DNA of 64,000 nt from Onchocerca lupi (taxonomy: Eukaryota; Nematoda; Chromadorea; Rhabditida; Onchocercidae). Where the stretch lies: assembly GCA_028564675.1 (NCBI GenBank), contig JAOVVO010000068.1, forward strand, positions 124,001 to 188,000. Reading direction: 5' to 3'. This document shows, piece after piece, positions 1-13,300 of this stretch; position 1 is the first letter of the stretch, and every line of letters begins with the position of its first letter. A program made the translations under genes and the position numbers. Under the pieces are notes generated by a model, which made no database searches, was not told where the DNA came from, and saw nothing but the letters and a program-made list of their open reading frames with translations.

Positions 1-95
1 TTCTAGACATTCCAAATTTCTTAAATTGGAATCAGATTCACTTATTCGAACTACATCACTTGATTGAAAACGTTTATTGCATTCATGTATTACAG

Positions 96-369
96 CATAA
101 AGATGAGCAGGATTCATTTGCTAAGCATGTTCCCAAGAAAAGAGTTGCTAGAAGAAGCATGGAGGTGAGGTTTCTGTAACTTTTTATTATTTCATAGAGA
201 TTCATAAGTCCCTTAAAATTATCAAAATTTAAATTTGAACATAAAGCTATCCATTATTCTTTATTTTTTATTTTTATAGATTAAATCAAGGCCACCGGTA
301 CGTTGCGATCGCGATGATTACAAGACAATTCCAGCACATATGTTGCCTTCTTCAACTGATGACATTTAA
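96..369 (+). CDS. 3' end of an unidentified gene (last two exons)
   Basis: Two exons can be read. The first is 96-164, after the acceptor ttacag and before the donor gtgagg. The second is 280-369, after the acceptor ttatag and ending in TAA. Both are phase 0 and together give about 52 residues. The first part is basic (KHVPKKRVARRSME) and the tail is polar, ending in LPSSTDDI. The rest of the gene lies left of the window or in exons I could not place in the first 95 bases. The sequence suggests a soluble or cytoplasmic tail, but I recognise no family. The splice sites and the change from coding-like to AT-rich sequence after the stop support a real gene end. Confidence 0.5.
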
Positions 370-3300
370 AAAAAAATTTTATTTTTATTTTTATCCTTAA
401 GAAAAAGGACTATCATTAAATTGATAATTATAAAGATAATTTTATTGTTGAGTAAGCATGCTATATGCTTCAAATCTCAATTACAATAAAATTATTTTTT
501 GGTCGAAAACCGATGAAATTGTTATCAACAATTGCCCATCAAACTTTTCTCATATTCGAAAACATAAACTTTCGACGATGTTTATAATCAAATAAACAAT
601 ATTTATAATGTAGGCTGATATATCAGGCACATCTAATTTATTCATGATTCCTTCATTTCTTGATTCGAACATTTAAATTAGAAAAGTTTCATATTATATT
701 TGAACTTACTTGGCTTATTTAATCGATCATTTAGCTTGATAATGATATGGTATTCATAATGTCATCTCTGTGACAATTTCATTTCTGCTAGCTACAATCT
801 CTCGTATATAAAATCCCTCAAAAAATCCCAAAAATTAGCTTTATTTTTTTGTGTACTAGAAAACACTTTTAAAAACATAAATTTAAATAAACTTTAAATT
901 AAAAAAAAAAAGGAAACATAAATTTGAAGAAAAAATATATAGATTAAATGTTATGTGTGTGAATGTTTATAAGTTTTTGTATGTATCTGTGCTTTCAAGT
1001 TAATTTAAAAAACAAAAAAAAAAGAAAAGAAAAAAAGAAAAAAAAGGTCTTTAGTGGAGAGAGGAAGGAGAAGAGAAGTACTAATGCGTATTATTTCTCG
1101 AGAATGAATTAACAAATCAGATCTCGTCTTTTTCAGGATCATTTGAAAATGCTCCTAGTTAGTTTTCCTAGCAAAATCACGAATGGTAAATTCTGTTACA
1201 AATTTTTATTCCCTTTCTGCTAGGCCTTATTAGCTTAGCTTAGCTTGGCTCATTTATCTCTGCCTTCAACCATCCATCCCAGTCCTACTCCTTAAGCTTT
1301 TAATGTCAAATTTTAACCGAACTCAATTAATCGATCGATCAAAATCTCACATGCAAATATGCAATGCTTATGTCATTATTATGCGAAATATATGCATAGC
1401 ATATGCATGCAGTTGTAATTTGCCTAGATTAAAGTTCACAAAGTCAAGTTGTTTTTATTAGAAATGAGCCTGAAAGAAGGAAGGAAGACATGCATTATCT
1501 TTATTTGAAATGCAAATAGTACTGCAGCAGATGAGTTGCTTGGAAAGAAGATTGTTCCACCCTCTCTCTACTTCATCCATCAATCCGGACAGCCTAATTG
1601 TCATCAAACATTGCCAATTCATCCATTTTCACCTGCTTTTAGCTTTTCATAATCTAAACTTTCTTTTTGATTCGCAAAACTTTCCTTCAAATTCACCCCT
1701 CATTAATTGAATTCGCAATGAAATCGCAAATTTGTGCTGAATTTCCGCTTACTTATAATGCATTTCCGTTCCATTTATTTGTTTGTCATTCATTAACTAT
1801 TCATGTAGCATATAATATGCACATATTTATCATTTATATTTTATCTATCCATCAATCTGCTCACATTTCTTCATATTTGTGGTGAATTGAACAAGCATTG
1901 CAAGCTAATAGAATTGGATGTAAAATTGCTTTCACATTCGATTTCTTTCATTTTTTTTTTTTTCATTTCAAAGCATCGACAAATTGAATGCGTCATTTGA
2001 AGTTAGAAGAAAAAGCAGTGAGACCTTAGACGGTAATTTCTTGCCTATTTTTTAGACTAAATGCTTAGCTTTCCCAGGAAACGATGTTCGCTCATGCAGC
2101 CGGTCATATTTCCTCCTTCTGCTCTTTTCTTAGCCTAGAAAAATAGGCATAACAACTATTGGTTTGAATTTCATTGACTTTCTTGAAAATGAAAATTCCC
2201 TACTTTTTTTAGTTTCTATTTCATATCATTATGCAGCTAGGAATATAATTATAATGCTAGGATATCAATAAATAATATTAGTCCTATGATATTCCACGAA
2301 TGATAAGAAGTCGGATATTATATAATTTTTTTTTCTTTTTTTTTGCAATTTCAATTATCATAACACAAATTGAAAACTAATTTTTTTTTATCATAATTTC
2401 ATGAAATTACTAATCACAATCAATTAATATATGGTAATATTTAGGCTTTAGAATTTTTGATTTGCAGCTTTTTTTTCTCAAAAATTAATACAAATAGTCA
2501 ATAAACAGATATGGCTATTATAAATTTGTTTAAGGAAATAATATCACTCAATAGATTTGATATCTGCAAAAGATTATCAATGATGATTATCGATTTAGTG
2601 AAATCTTCATTTTATGAAGCATAACTGTAAGATCTTCATAAATGTTATAGAATCTGATGCGTATCAAAGATAGTGTATCAGTGATAAGCTTCAGATTCTC
2701 TTTTTCATCTTTGTCTTCGATTTTTCTTTTAATTCCTTTGAAGGTATATGAAATTTTACATCTGCATACCTTCTATTTTTACAGCTTTCCAGAAGTTATT
2801 CTTTGCATTACGTCACTAATTTTAGAATCTATGTGTAAGCAACGTGTTAACTATAACTTATTTACTTGTTGCCTCAAGCATTCTCACAAATCAATGCATT
2901 ATAGAAATACTTTTGATGGCTTTTAGGCAAGGAGGAAAAAAAAAATTGAATGTAATTTGTTTGCTGCCAATTCTTCTCCTTCTCTTTGCCGGTAGAAAAG
3001 ATAATTATACATCTAATCAATTTTCCGGAAAAATAATTTATGGCCGTTGCAGCAATATTTGACATTTTGCTGATATTTTGATAAAGATTGAATAATTCCA
3101 ACATTTTCGCATAAAATAATTTAATGAATAGAAACTGTTTAGTTTCATTTTTCTTAATTTCTGAACTTTTCATTTAATCAATTAAATTTTATTTGTGTGA
3201 TTATTAAATAATTTATTGCCAATAAGTTTCTCAGTTACTTCTAACTATGATCATATCAAGGAATATCGATGAATTAATCGTCGTAATCGAAGGAAAGTAT

Positions 3301-3887
3301 AGTCATATGTGCCTAGTAACCTTAAAATAATTATATGCATAAAAGAGAGAGATTTTATAGAAAAATCCATTTTAGATAAATTAGAATGAACTGACATTTT
3401 AATCATAACCTATGCTTCATATTATCACAACGAGAGAATCTATATGGCCTTGTCACTTCAGTGAGATAAATATCCCTTGTGACTTTAGTTGGTATGATAT
3501 TCTTGTCATTCCCAAGTGATATGATTTTGATCATATTTTCATCGTTATCATCAACATCATCTGCGTGTAGCATCAAACAACGCAATCGTACTGATGCATT
3601 TAATTAGCTGATCTTGTGAAGATAATCGAATTTCTTGCCATTTCATCTGCAAGATGACTAATTACTTTAAGGAACCACAGAAGGAGAAGGAATAAGTGAT
3701 GAGTGAAGAAGCATCCAAATACAAATAACATGTCATATATTCTTCCTAATAAACACAACTTATGTATTCAGCTGCACCACTCGCTTCCAAATAAACTTTC
3801 ATTTCCATTTTCAACCAATCAATCGATCGATCATCCACCAATAACAACATCTCTTGAACTAACAATCTCTACGGGTCTGCGTGGATG

Positions 3888-3962
3888 TGTACGGAATATA
3901 TGCGTAGATGTGTGTGGGTGTAGGCGTAGGTGCGTGTGGGTGTATACGTTGGTGTGTGTTTG
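3888..3962 (+). repeat. GT-rich imperfect repeat
   Basis: The stretch is built of variants of GTGTGGGTGTAGGCGTAGGTGC and is strongly G and T on the plus strand. It breaks up the surrounding AT-rich sequence. It looks like a degenerate microsatellite rather than coding sequence. Confidence 0.55.
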
Positions 3963-4149
3963 ATCAGTTTGTATCTGACATTTTTTCTCGTTGATTGCTG
4001 CTGTTACATACATGCATACCTCTGGCCTACACTGATTTCATTTGCTTATTTTGTTTTTTGGTGATAAATTTTTCTCTTTTTTGTCATCTAATCGACCTAC
4101 CCTTCAAATTATTGGCCTATGCTTATGCTTCTTTCTCCAAAAGGCCAAT

Positions 4150-4197
4150 AAGGCTTCCTTTACCATCATACATAAGGCCTCCTTTGCCATCACTTAT
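4150..4197 (+). repeat. Two tandem 24-bp units
   Basis: Units 4150-4173 and 4174-4197 both begin AAGGCYTCCTTTRCCATCA and match at about 19 of 24 positions. No gene is evident here. Confidence 0.6.
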
Positions 4198-4287
4198 AAA
4201 CCAGGATCTTGGCCATCATTTTGTATATATTTTTAGTCTGTATGTATGCGTGTTATATGTGTGTGTGTTGCTCTTTTCTTTGCCTTT

Positions 4288-4336
4288 AAGCCTAACAAAA
4301 CATTCCAGCCTAAGCCTAACAAAACATTCTAGGCCT
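4288..4336 (+). repeat. Two tandem units of about 24-25 bp
   Basis: Both copies begin AAGCCTAACAAAACATTC (4288 and 4312) and are nearly identical. A third copy has only its first bases. It lies 90 bp from the 24-bp duplication at 4150, so the region appears prone to slippage. Confidence 0.6.
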
Positions 4337-7300
4337 AAGCTTTATAGCAACCGTTCTCCGTCTATTTTTTTTTGTTTTTATTTATTTGCCATCTCTTCGT
4401 ACTAATACATATTGAATATCTCTTACTTATTTACTTTCACTTCCTTAACATTATTTTTCTCTCTTCACTTGTTAAATATGTTCGTATTCTTTAGTTACCG
4501 AATACCGTATTTATTGGATACCGTAATTTCTTTTTATGAACTCATCACTTTTCATTCTATTTGTTGACTGAATGATATTTTTTCCTCCAATTCATTTAAC
4601 TGTCTTGTCAAATCATAGTCCTAGGCTTCTATTTTTCCATGCTTCTCAAATCATTTGGGATTTAAAGGACTGCAAAAAGATTTCTTGAATAAAAGCTGAT
4701 GATGCTAAATTTAAGAATATTTTCCATCCTTGCAGGCTTTTCTATAAACTTTTATTCCATAAATACGATCACTATTATCTTATTATAAAACATAGTGACA
4801 AAACAAAAAAAGGATATTTGTATTAAAAGATACAATTTTAATAATCTCTGTATTAGATTACATCATTAGACGCCTTATTTAATCCTAATTCGAACAGTGC
4901 TAAATAATAATTCGTCGTTCAGACTAAAAACATTCAATAAATTTATGACATTTTCCGATCGTCATACTGAACTGCTGCAACTGGCCACGGGCCGTGCTGC
5001 AGTTTTTCGTTAGATTTTCGATGCATTAAATATTTTGAAATGAATTTTCGGAATTTCATCGCTTTTTTCATCTGTACTAATGTTGATTGATATCATCTCT
5101 CTATCCTTTTTCTTTTTTTGCACTAAAGTATACATTTCAGGGTTTCTCGAATTCTGTTTTCCATTGTTAAATTCATTTTTGTAAAAAATAAAGCTTTACT
5201 TTCATTTCTTTTTTTTGTATTCTAATGATATACTTTTCTTGTAGATAACTTATCCTTATCTATCTTTACAACTTACTGTTATGCTTTCTCAGAACTAAAC
5301 GCTTTTTCTGATTATTTGTACGTAATAGTTGTATTCGTTTCCTCTCATATTCATACTTTCTCTTTATCGTTGATATGAAATTTATCCATAAAAACAAATA
5401 TGTTATACTCTAATACAGAGGAGTAATGATTAAATTACTTGAAAAAATTTGCGTTATTTTGAAGATTTTTCATTAGTGAATTGAAAGGATTTAGTGCTAA
5501 TTGAGAACATAAAAAGAATATGGTACTTTTTTGCAAACATTAGTTGATGATGTCAGATTTGAAATATAAAATAAATATGCAGTTGAAAATTGTATTTAGC
5601 TCAGCATCGTCATTCAACTTTTGAATGAATGAAAAAAAAAAAAAAAAAAAAGAAACTGCAATACAGAGATCGATGGAAAGAAGTAATTTCTGTTCAGTAA
5701 ATTGTGGTAGGATAAAATAGAATGAAATTGCTTTGTTAGAGTGAAATAATATCTTATGCTGTGTCGCTTTTAATGATTTTTTTTTCCTTGCCAGTTTCAG
5801 TGGCATAAGCAGAGATGTAAAATAAGTTTAGGAAGAAATAATAAAGAAGTGGATGGAAATGAGCAAACAAGCAAACAAATGAAAAGACGAATGGGTAAAT
5901 TACTTAGCAAACAAATAAATCAAAAAAAAAAAAAAAAAGAACGGAAGTTTATAAATATATATTTTTTAAATCAAAACAAGTTTATTTATTTGTTATAAAC
6001 AAACGTAATTTATCCTTCCTTTTGGTTTTTTTTTTTTTTTTTTGCTTTATTGAATTTTTACTTAATTTTATTTTAGATTTCAAAAAATGAGAGAGGTAAT
6101 ACATCACGATCAATACTTCTTTTCAAGAATTTTCATTACTGCTTCTTATAGAGAGTCCGATTTAAGTGCCATCTTAGTCCCATAAATAGTTTTAATCATA
6201 CTTAAATGGTAAAATTTGAAGGAAATGCTAAAAACTAACTCTAATAGGACATTATTAAATCTGCGAAAAAATGAAAAACCGACAATATCGTCTAGAAGCA
6301 ACTTCCAAAAGAAAAAAAAAGATTTATTCGAGAAAAAATTCTAAAACTGCACAGTTTCCGAATAATTTAAGAAATGATTATTTCAATAGTTGTATCGGAC
6401 AAATCTATTGAAATTTTCAACAGTGCTTCACGAAACTTGATAAATTCTTCAGTTTTCTCGAGAGATTTTTCATAATCATACCATACTGCTCAATTTGGCA
6501 ATAAAGATTTCTCAATAAGTTACTTACAGGATATAATGCTACACGGTTTGATAAATATAGAAAGATTTCCAACAAATAAGTGATTATTTCGTATGTTACA
6601 CTGATGATTATTTCCATCAATGTTCCAGTTTAGAATAGAAATTTATTCAGGATCATTTTTACGCACTTATTCTCTGTATCATTTCAATTATCCCTCTAAT
6701 TCAAGACATAATAAATTATAACTGATACATTTATAGAGATTCACGACAATAAAGATGCGATTCGTAATATCGATTACTGTTATCATTTCGCTTCTTTGCT
6801 TATGCTTATTTTACTATTTTTGAGTAATTTGGACATTATTTACCTATTTGTTAAGCAAGCCTTTTGCTTTTTCCCAGTTTCTCGAACACATTAGTTTACT
6901 TATTTGTTTGTTTGTTTGTTTAGCTGTCGGCCATTTCACTCGTCTTGTTTGCTTTTTTGTCGCAAATGATCCATTCAATCTCATTATTCGTCACGTGTTC
7001 GCTGATCTTTTCCATTTACATCAAAATGTGTGTATGGGTGAGTGTAAAAGTATTTGCGTGTGCGTGTGTGGAATGTAATTTTGTGGATATCATTTTAATA
7101 AAAAATTCGAACAGCATCATTTTGTGCACTTTTTTCTGATTGTGTTGTATATTCAACAATATCCATATCACTGTGTCAACATAGCATTACATTTTATTTC
7201 ATGATAATGAATTATTTTACTTTCAGATTTATATGTCTATAGATGGGCCATGCTCGTGATTTGCTTCGATGTGATAGTTTATTATTTCAATTCTGATAAG

Positions 7301-7394
7301 ATTTAACACAGTTTTATAAGATCACAGCGCTGCTGCTTTCACCATCATTTATCAGCATTCCAGTTTTTAAGAAAATATCGTTATTCAATCAATC

Positions 7395-10300
7395 ATGACA
7401 AAGGATCGTCTAAGCGCTCTTAAAGCCGTATGTTTCTTTTTCCTTTTTTTTTCTTTTTCTTTTCTTTTTTTTTTTTTCTTTTTAGTGACATTTTTTGTTA
7501 ATCAGTCAAAGAATGAACTGCTAATTTCATTTTTATGAGTTTTCGTCTTTGTTTAAAACTTTTTTTCTCATAGATGTAAATTGTGGAGTATTTTTCCAAA
7601 TCATGTATCATAGTTTCCCGATTTTCTATTCCCTTTATCACAAATGTAAACCATTTAAATACTGTGCACAGTATTTTAAATGATTCAATAGTTTCTTTTG
7701 TGGTTCTGATAAAATGATGGGAAGGATATTTTTTCGATTTTTTTAAACTTATTGTTCAATAGTAAATAATAAATAAATAATGAAAGGCTAAAAATATGAT
7801 CAAAATCATCAAGTCAGAATTCGAAGCCTAAATCAATAATAACCAAATCATTATATGGGGGGATTTAATTATATGATCAGTACTATAAGTTTTCTTTTTT
7901 CTTTTTTTCTTTTTTTTTTTTTTTTTGGCATATGGTGAATAGTTGAATTATTATGAGAAAATAAATGAGCTAATGACAAGCAGTTCCAAATCTATATAAA
8001 TTGAAACTAAGTTCTGTGATTTCCATAAAGTTGTTAAAAATTTAAGTTATCAATTTTTTAAACTTAATATTCTTCTTGCCATTTCTTTTTTCAAGTCGTT
8101 ATAGTTTAAAAAAATTAAACAGTTATAAAAAATAATGAAAAATGAAGATGTTTCAGGCGCAATCAGAGGAAGACCATGAAGATGACATGGCAGCAACAGA
8201 TAGCACTCAGGGGCAGTTCATGGAAGAATTTTTTGAACAGGTTAAGCTTTTCATATTTTCATTTTTGTTTTATGTGAATCTAATTTATTCCAGTTAGTCT
8301 GGTCATTAATTCAGTTTTGATTTATTTGGTAAGAAAAAAAAATACATATGCTCACCTGTGCTAATTTGTTTCTTAATTCTTCTTGAAATGTTTTTGTAAC
8401 TAATAAATTAAAGATTATTTTTTTGTCTCAATAGATTTTCAAAAAAAATTTATTTGAATAATTTATTTCTTACCATGCTTTTTTTTTCTATCAATTAACA
8501 AATTTGTTTGTTCTTAAGGTTGAAGAAATACGAGGTAGCGTAGACTTAATCGCATCAAATGTAGAAGAAGTGAAAAAGAAACACTCAGCGATTCTTTCCA
8601 ATCCAGTTAATGATCCTAGTATGTTTCTTGTGACTTTTAAAGTTTTTTCTGAATTCTAGATTTTATTTTTAATTAATAATTTTTAAGGAATTCATGAATT
8701 ATGTTCAAATCGTACTCTTGGGTACCTTATCAAAATTTATGGCCATGTTTGATAAGGAGAGAAAAAATATCAGATCCGTTTGGTGTTTCTTAACGGATAT
8801 TTCAATTCCTCTCGCTTTTTCATTTAATTGAATATTTTAAAACTTTGATAATTCTTTATATATTGACTTTTGCCTAATTTTGAGCGTTAGTTTTGATCCA
8901 AATGAACCCATCTTTTACGTTAGAATTTCAGTCCGGCATTTGTTATTTTTCTCTTGAATAGAATAAGAGGAAATGATATTTACTATGACTAATCATTGTA
9001 TATTTTATAGAAGTAAAGGAAGAATTGGATGAACTAATGGCTAGTATTAAGAAAACTGCAAATAAAGTTCGAGGGAAACTGAAATGTTAGTTTTTTCGTT
9101 TCTTGTCAAATTTCAGAGTCTGTCAAGACTACTCTGCTTAGAGAAAACATGTAAACTTAAACATATGTGAACTTTTTTTTTCAAAAATGAGAACTAAAGG
9201 ATGTTCTGCAAAAATTCGAAAGAAAGTGAGTTGATCATGAAAGAACGCTTGATGTTGAAACCAATCTAAATATTTCTTTCAATCCACTGCTTAACTACAG
9301 TGATTCATTTGGAAATCTAGGGATGTAGCAGAGTTTTCTGTGCTTACCAAAACGTTTGGTATCATGTTTCATCACTTTTCCGACATTGTCTAACCATTGC
9401 TAGTTTATCTCTGGTAGAATGAGTATTAAATATTACAAATGTGTCTCTTCATTAGATGAAATATTTCAGTGATCGAAAATAGTATTGAGCATGATGAAAG
9501 TAGTGGGTTATCGTCAGCTGATTTACGTATACGAAAGACGCAACATTCAACGCTTTCCAGAAAATTCGTTGAAGTGATGACGGATTACAACAAAACACAG
9601 ACGGATTATCGTGAACGTTGTAAAGGTCGTATTCAAAGGCAATTAGATATTGCTGGCAAGCAAGTTGGGGATGAAGTAAGTTTGTTTGTTTCGAAAAGTT
9701 CTTTTCAATTTGTTTTGTTTTTGCTTGTTTTTTTTTTTCTGAACTTTTGCGAATACGGTATCATAATTACGTCAACACTTGGTCAGATTCTAATCGGATT
9801 AACTTGAAGTTTAAATGATGTACAATGAAATTTTAATTTTTTCTATATGAAAAATTACAAAAAGTGTAAAATAAACACTATAATTATTGGCAAATCTCGA
9901 ATTTAATGAAGTACTTAATTTTCATTGCTAAATATGAAAATAAGACGACTTCTAGTCATGATACTGTTTAATTTTTTTATTGCTTTTTTTTTGTACTGGA
10001 ATTAACCACACAAGATAAATTAGACCATAATATCATCTGCACAAGTACATATCATTAGATTTGGTTTTGCAGGATAAGATTGATATATTTTTAGTTGGTA
10101 TAATTACTATGCCTTGGGAACTACTATATCTCTGAAGCAGATTCCCAATATTCTTCGATGAAAAACTTCTAATGTATCTATAGCTGATTAAATTTATGTC
10201 TAAATCATCCTATATGTAATGAACTATTTCCAGGGTACTTGAAGCTTCCAAAGGATGTATATCAGTGGGTTCTACATGGATATAATGTTTGAGTTTTTAT

Positions 10301-13300
10301 AATTTTGGCATTAATACTTCTTTGTTTTCAGGATCTGGAAGAAATGATTGAGTCTGGAAATCCGGGTGTATTCACCCAAGGCATCATTACCGATACGCAA
10401 CAAGCACGGCAAACTTTAGCGGATATTGAAGCTCGTCATAATGATATCATGAAATTAGAATCGAGTATTCGTGAATTACATGATATGTTCATGGATATGG
10501 CAATGCTTGTCGAGTCTCAGGTTGGTTTAAAAGAATAATTGAAACATTTAGTTTTGAAGCTATATAACAGTAATTACGGAATATAATTGCAGGGCAACAC
10601 TATTAACTCACGATTCATTCATGTCCATTCTATTTTATTATTGTTAGTATGTCAGTAGCTTTGATTATGTATTACTTATTGCAAATCATTTAATCTTTTG
10701 ACAGTTGAATCTTTTAGCTACCATTATTACCGTTGTAATTATCAATTCTTTTTTTTTTTTTTTTTTTTTGATACTCTTTTTCCATATATTGATCTTTGTA
10801 AAGGAATTTATAATACCAACTATCAAATAAATGTTTAAAATACTAGTTTTCTTACAGGACATAACCTTATCAACACCATAAATTCCCAAAAAAATATGAG
10901 GAACAATGGTGCACATTTTTGATGTAATTAATACTACTTGTAGGGTGAAATGGTAGATCGGATAGAGTATAATGTAGAACATGCTAAAGAATTCGTCGAT
11001 CGGGCTGTGGCTGATACGAAAAAAGCCGTACAATATCAAAGTAAGGCGAGAAGGGTAAGTTTCTTTCTCCTTGTATATTTCGAGAACAGCATTTATTGGT
11101 CAAGTTTTCCAAGCTGATCATTTTCATTGTGAGTGAAAAAAGTGCATAGCGAAATAGTTTATAAGTGACACTGCAAAAGCCTTATGCTTTTAACGTAGAA
11201 AAAGTGCGTGATTTTTTAAAGTAGAAGGATTGATTTTTTGACCATGAAACATTCAAAAAAATATAAAATGTTTGGGGATTTAAAAGTAGATAAGCTTTAG
11301 CTTGAATGTCTAGTTTTTCTCCCCCGAAAATTAACGATGTGAATGGATTAGCCTCTAATTATTAATTGGTGCTCCCAACCATTGTGTATCTGTTGGAATG
11401 TGCATGTAACTTTATTACTTATATCGTGGACAATTTGCTTATATGTTAATTTTACTTAAATTATTATTTACTTCGGTTGCTTGATTATGTATTTCAAGAA
11501 GTCAAAAAATGTTTTGAACTTGGAGAATAACTTGGGAACAGTTAAGAAGTTGAAAATAAATCCATAAACTTTTCAACTTTTTCATTATTACTTTTTCGTC
11601 GTTGTTTCGTGATATCGTAACTCGATGCAGACTTCGCAGAACTTTTCCAGAGCAGTTACACGCAATTTTAGTCTTGTTCGAATATTTGAATTGACGGAAG
11701 CAATTTTAAGCAATTTCCACTTCAATTATTGAATTTTATTGTGTGCATGAATTGTTTTTGTATATGTTAATGTATTTTTGGTGATGTTTTTATGTTTATA
11801 TGTTAAGCATGGCTATTGAACGGAAGATTTATCATGACTATTTACCAATCAATTGATAGAAGTTTTGGACAGAAGCAACTTGTGATATTGGTTAGAAGCA
11901 GCTTTGTGATAAGAAGGATTGATTAAGTTATTTTCATGAAACTTCACTCCATCGTTGACTGCTTTTTTAGAATCAATAGGATATTAATAATAGGAATTTT
12001 GTAATTGAAGTAAATTAATGGTTTGGTAAAGATAACATAAAGTATCATTCAAATGACTAGAAAGAATTCTAGCATAAGAAAAATAAAAGATAAAATTAAT
12101 TTTATTTATATTATGAATCTCATGAATTTAGTCACTTTTTAAATGGAATTTAATGTATGAGTTTATTACAGACTATATTTTGCATTCATTTTCTCCCTTT
12201 CTCCGGTAGCTGCTTTTTATTTATTTTCGTTTTTATTTTACATCCTGATAGTTGCACATAGTACCGATGAATTGATGAGTATAAGAATAACTTAAAAATT
12301 ATAGTATAGAATTTGTGTAGTATATTCAATTCCCGAAGGAATTTTCATGTCTTTTTTTGTGAGAAATCATTTGAAATGATTCAACTTTCTCAAGAAAAAA
12401 GAATGCTCTCCTAAGTACAAATTTTATTTTGTTTCATTAGTCTCTTTTTATTTATTTATTACTGAAGATTGTCAGGTTTTATATTTAATTTAATCGTTTT
12501 TGTTAGTGGTAACTTCAACTATTTTACTGTGTTTCAAAACAGTCGAAAGGAAAACTTGAGCCGATTCTTTTTTTCGTATCCGTGGTATCTTTACTTGTGC
12601 TTACAGTTATAGATACTGTAGTGCGATCTAAACATTGCCATGCAGTATAATATGATAAAATTTGAAGTTTTAATTATGGCATCTCAGACTGCTTCATTCT
12701 TCATCAACCATTTATCGATATCATAGGTAAAATGAAGATTGAAATTCGTTTGAATAGAATAGTTGAATTGTTAGGATATTTCAGAGAACGTCCAGAAAGT
12801 AATTCGTTCTCTATCCATTATCCATTGCAGTTGTGTTGTGGTCGATTGTATTTGTGTTTGCTTGAAATTTCACTGTTTCATTGTGATGCATGTTTCATGC
12901 AAAAAACTTCTCATTATTTTTCAATCATCTTAACTGAGCATTGATTAATAATGATCTATTAGATGATTTCGTAATCCATTTTATCCATAAATCATTTAAA
13001 CAAAAGAATTTATTGACTAAAAATTACTGTCTTTTTTATTCGATCAGTTTGATTTTATCTCTGTAGTTTACTTTTCTTGATCTCTCTGTTATGTTTTGTG
13101 GCCCTTGATGTGATTTTTGCTATCAATTGGAAGAGAAAAAGTAAAGAAAGGGAAATTTTCAAAATCAAAATAAACGATGCATTTTTTTTTCCCTTTCAGA
13201 AGAAGATTATAATAGCGATTTGCGTGACAATATTAATCGCCATATTGGTCCTCATGTTGATGACATTTATTCCAAGTCCTTTTTGAGATGTAAGCCATTC

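Larger units (their letters stand above)
370..7394. other. 7-kb region without a recognised gene, upstream of syntaxin
   Basis: This is very AT-rich sequence with poly-A and poly-T runs. Short ORFs on both strands show no splice context or family motif. It holds a GT-rich patch near 3880-3960 and two tandem duplications near 4150-4340. It probably contains the 3' UTR of the left gene and the promoter or 5' UTR exons of the syntaxin gene, but none can be placed. Confidence 0.5.

Noticed and set aside
2657..3173. Several frames on both strands between the first gene and syntaxin
   Set aside because: No family motif, no consistent splice signals and base composition like intergenic sequence.
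3831..4405. Frames in the GT-rich and duplicated region
   Set aside because: Translations are simple-sequence (Cys-Val, Thr-His) products of the repeats and lack splice context.
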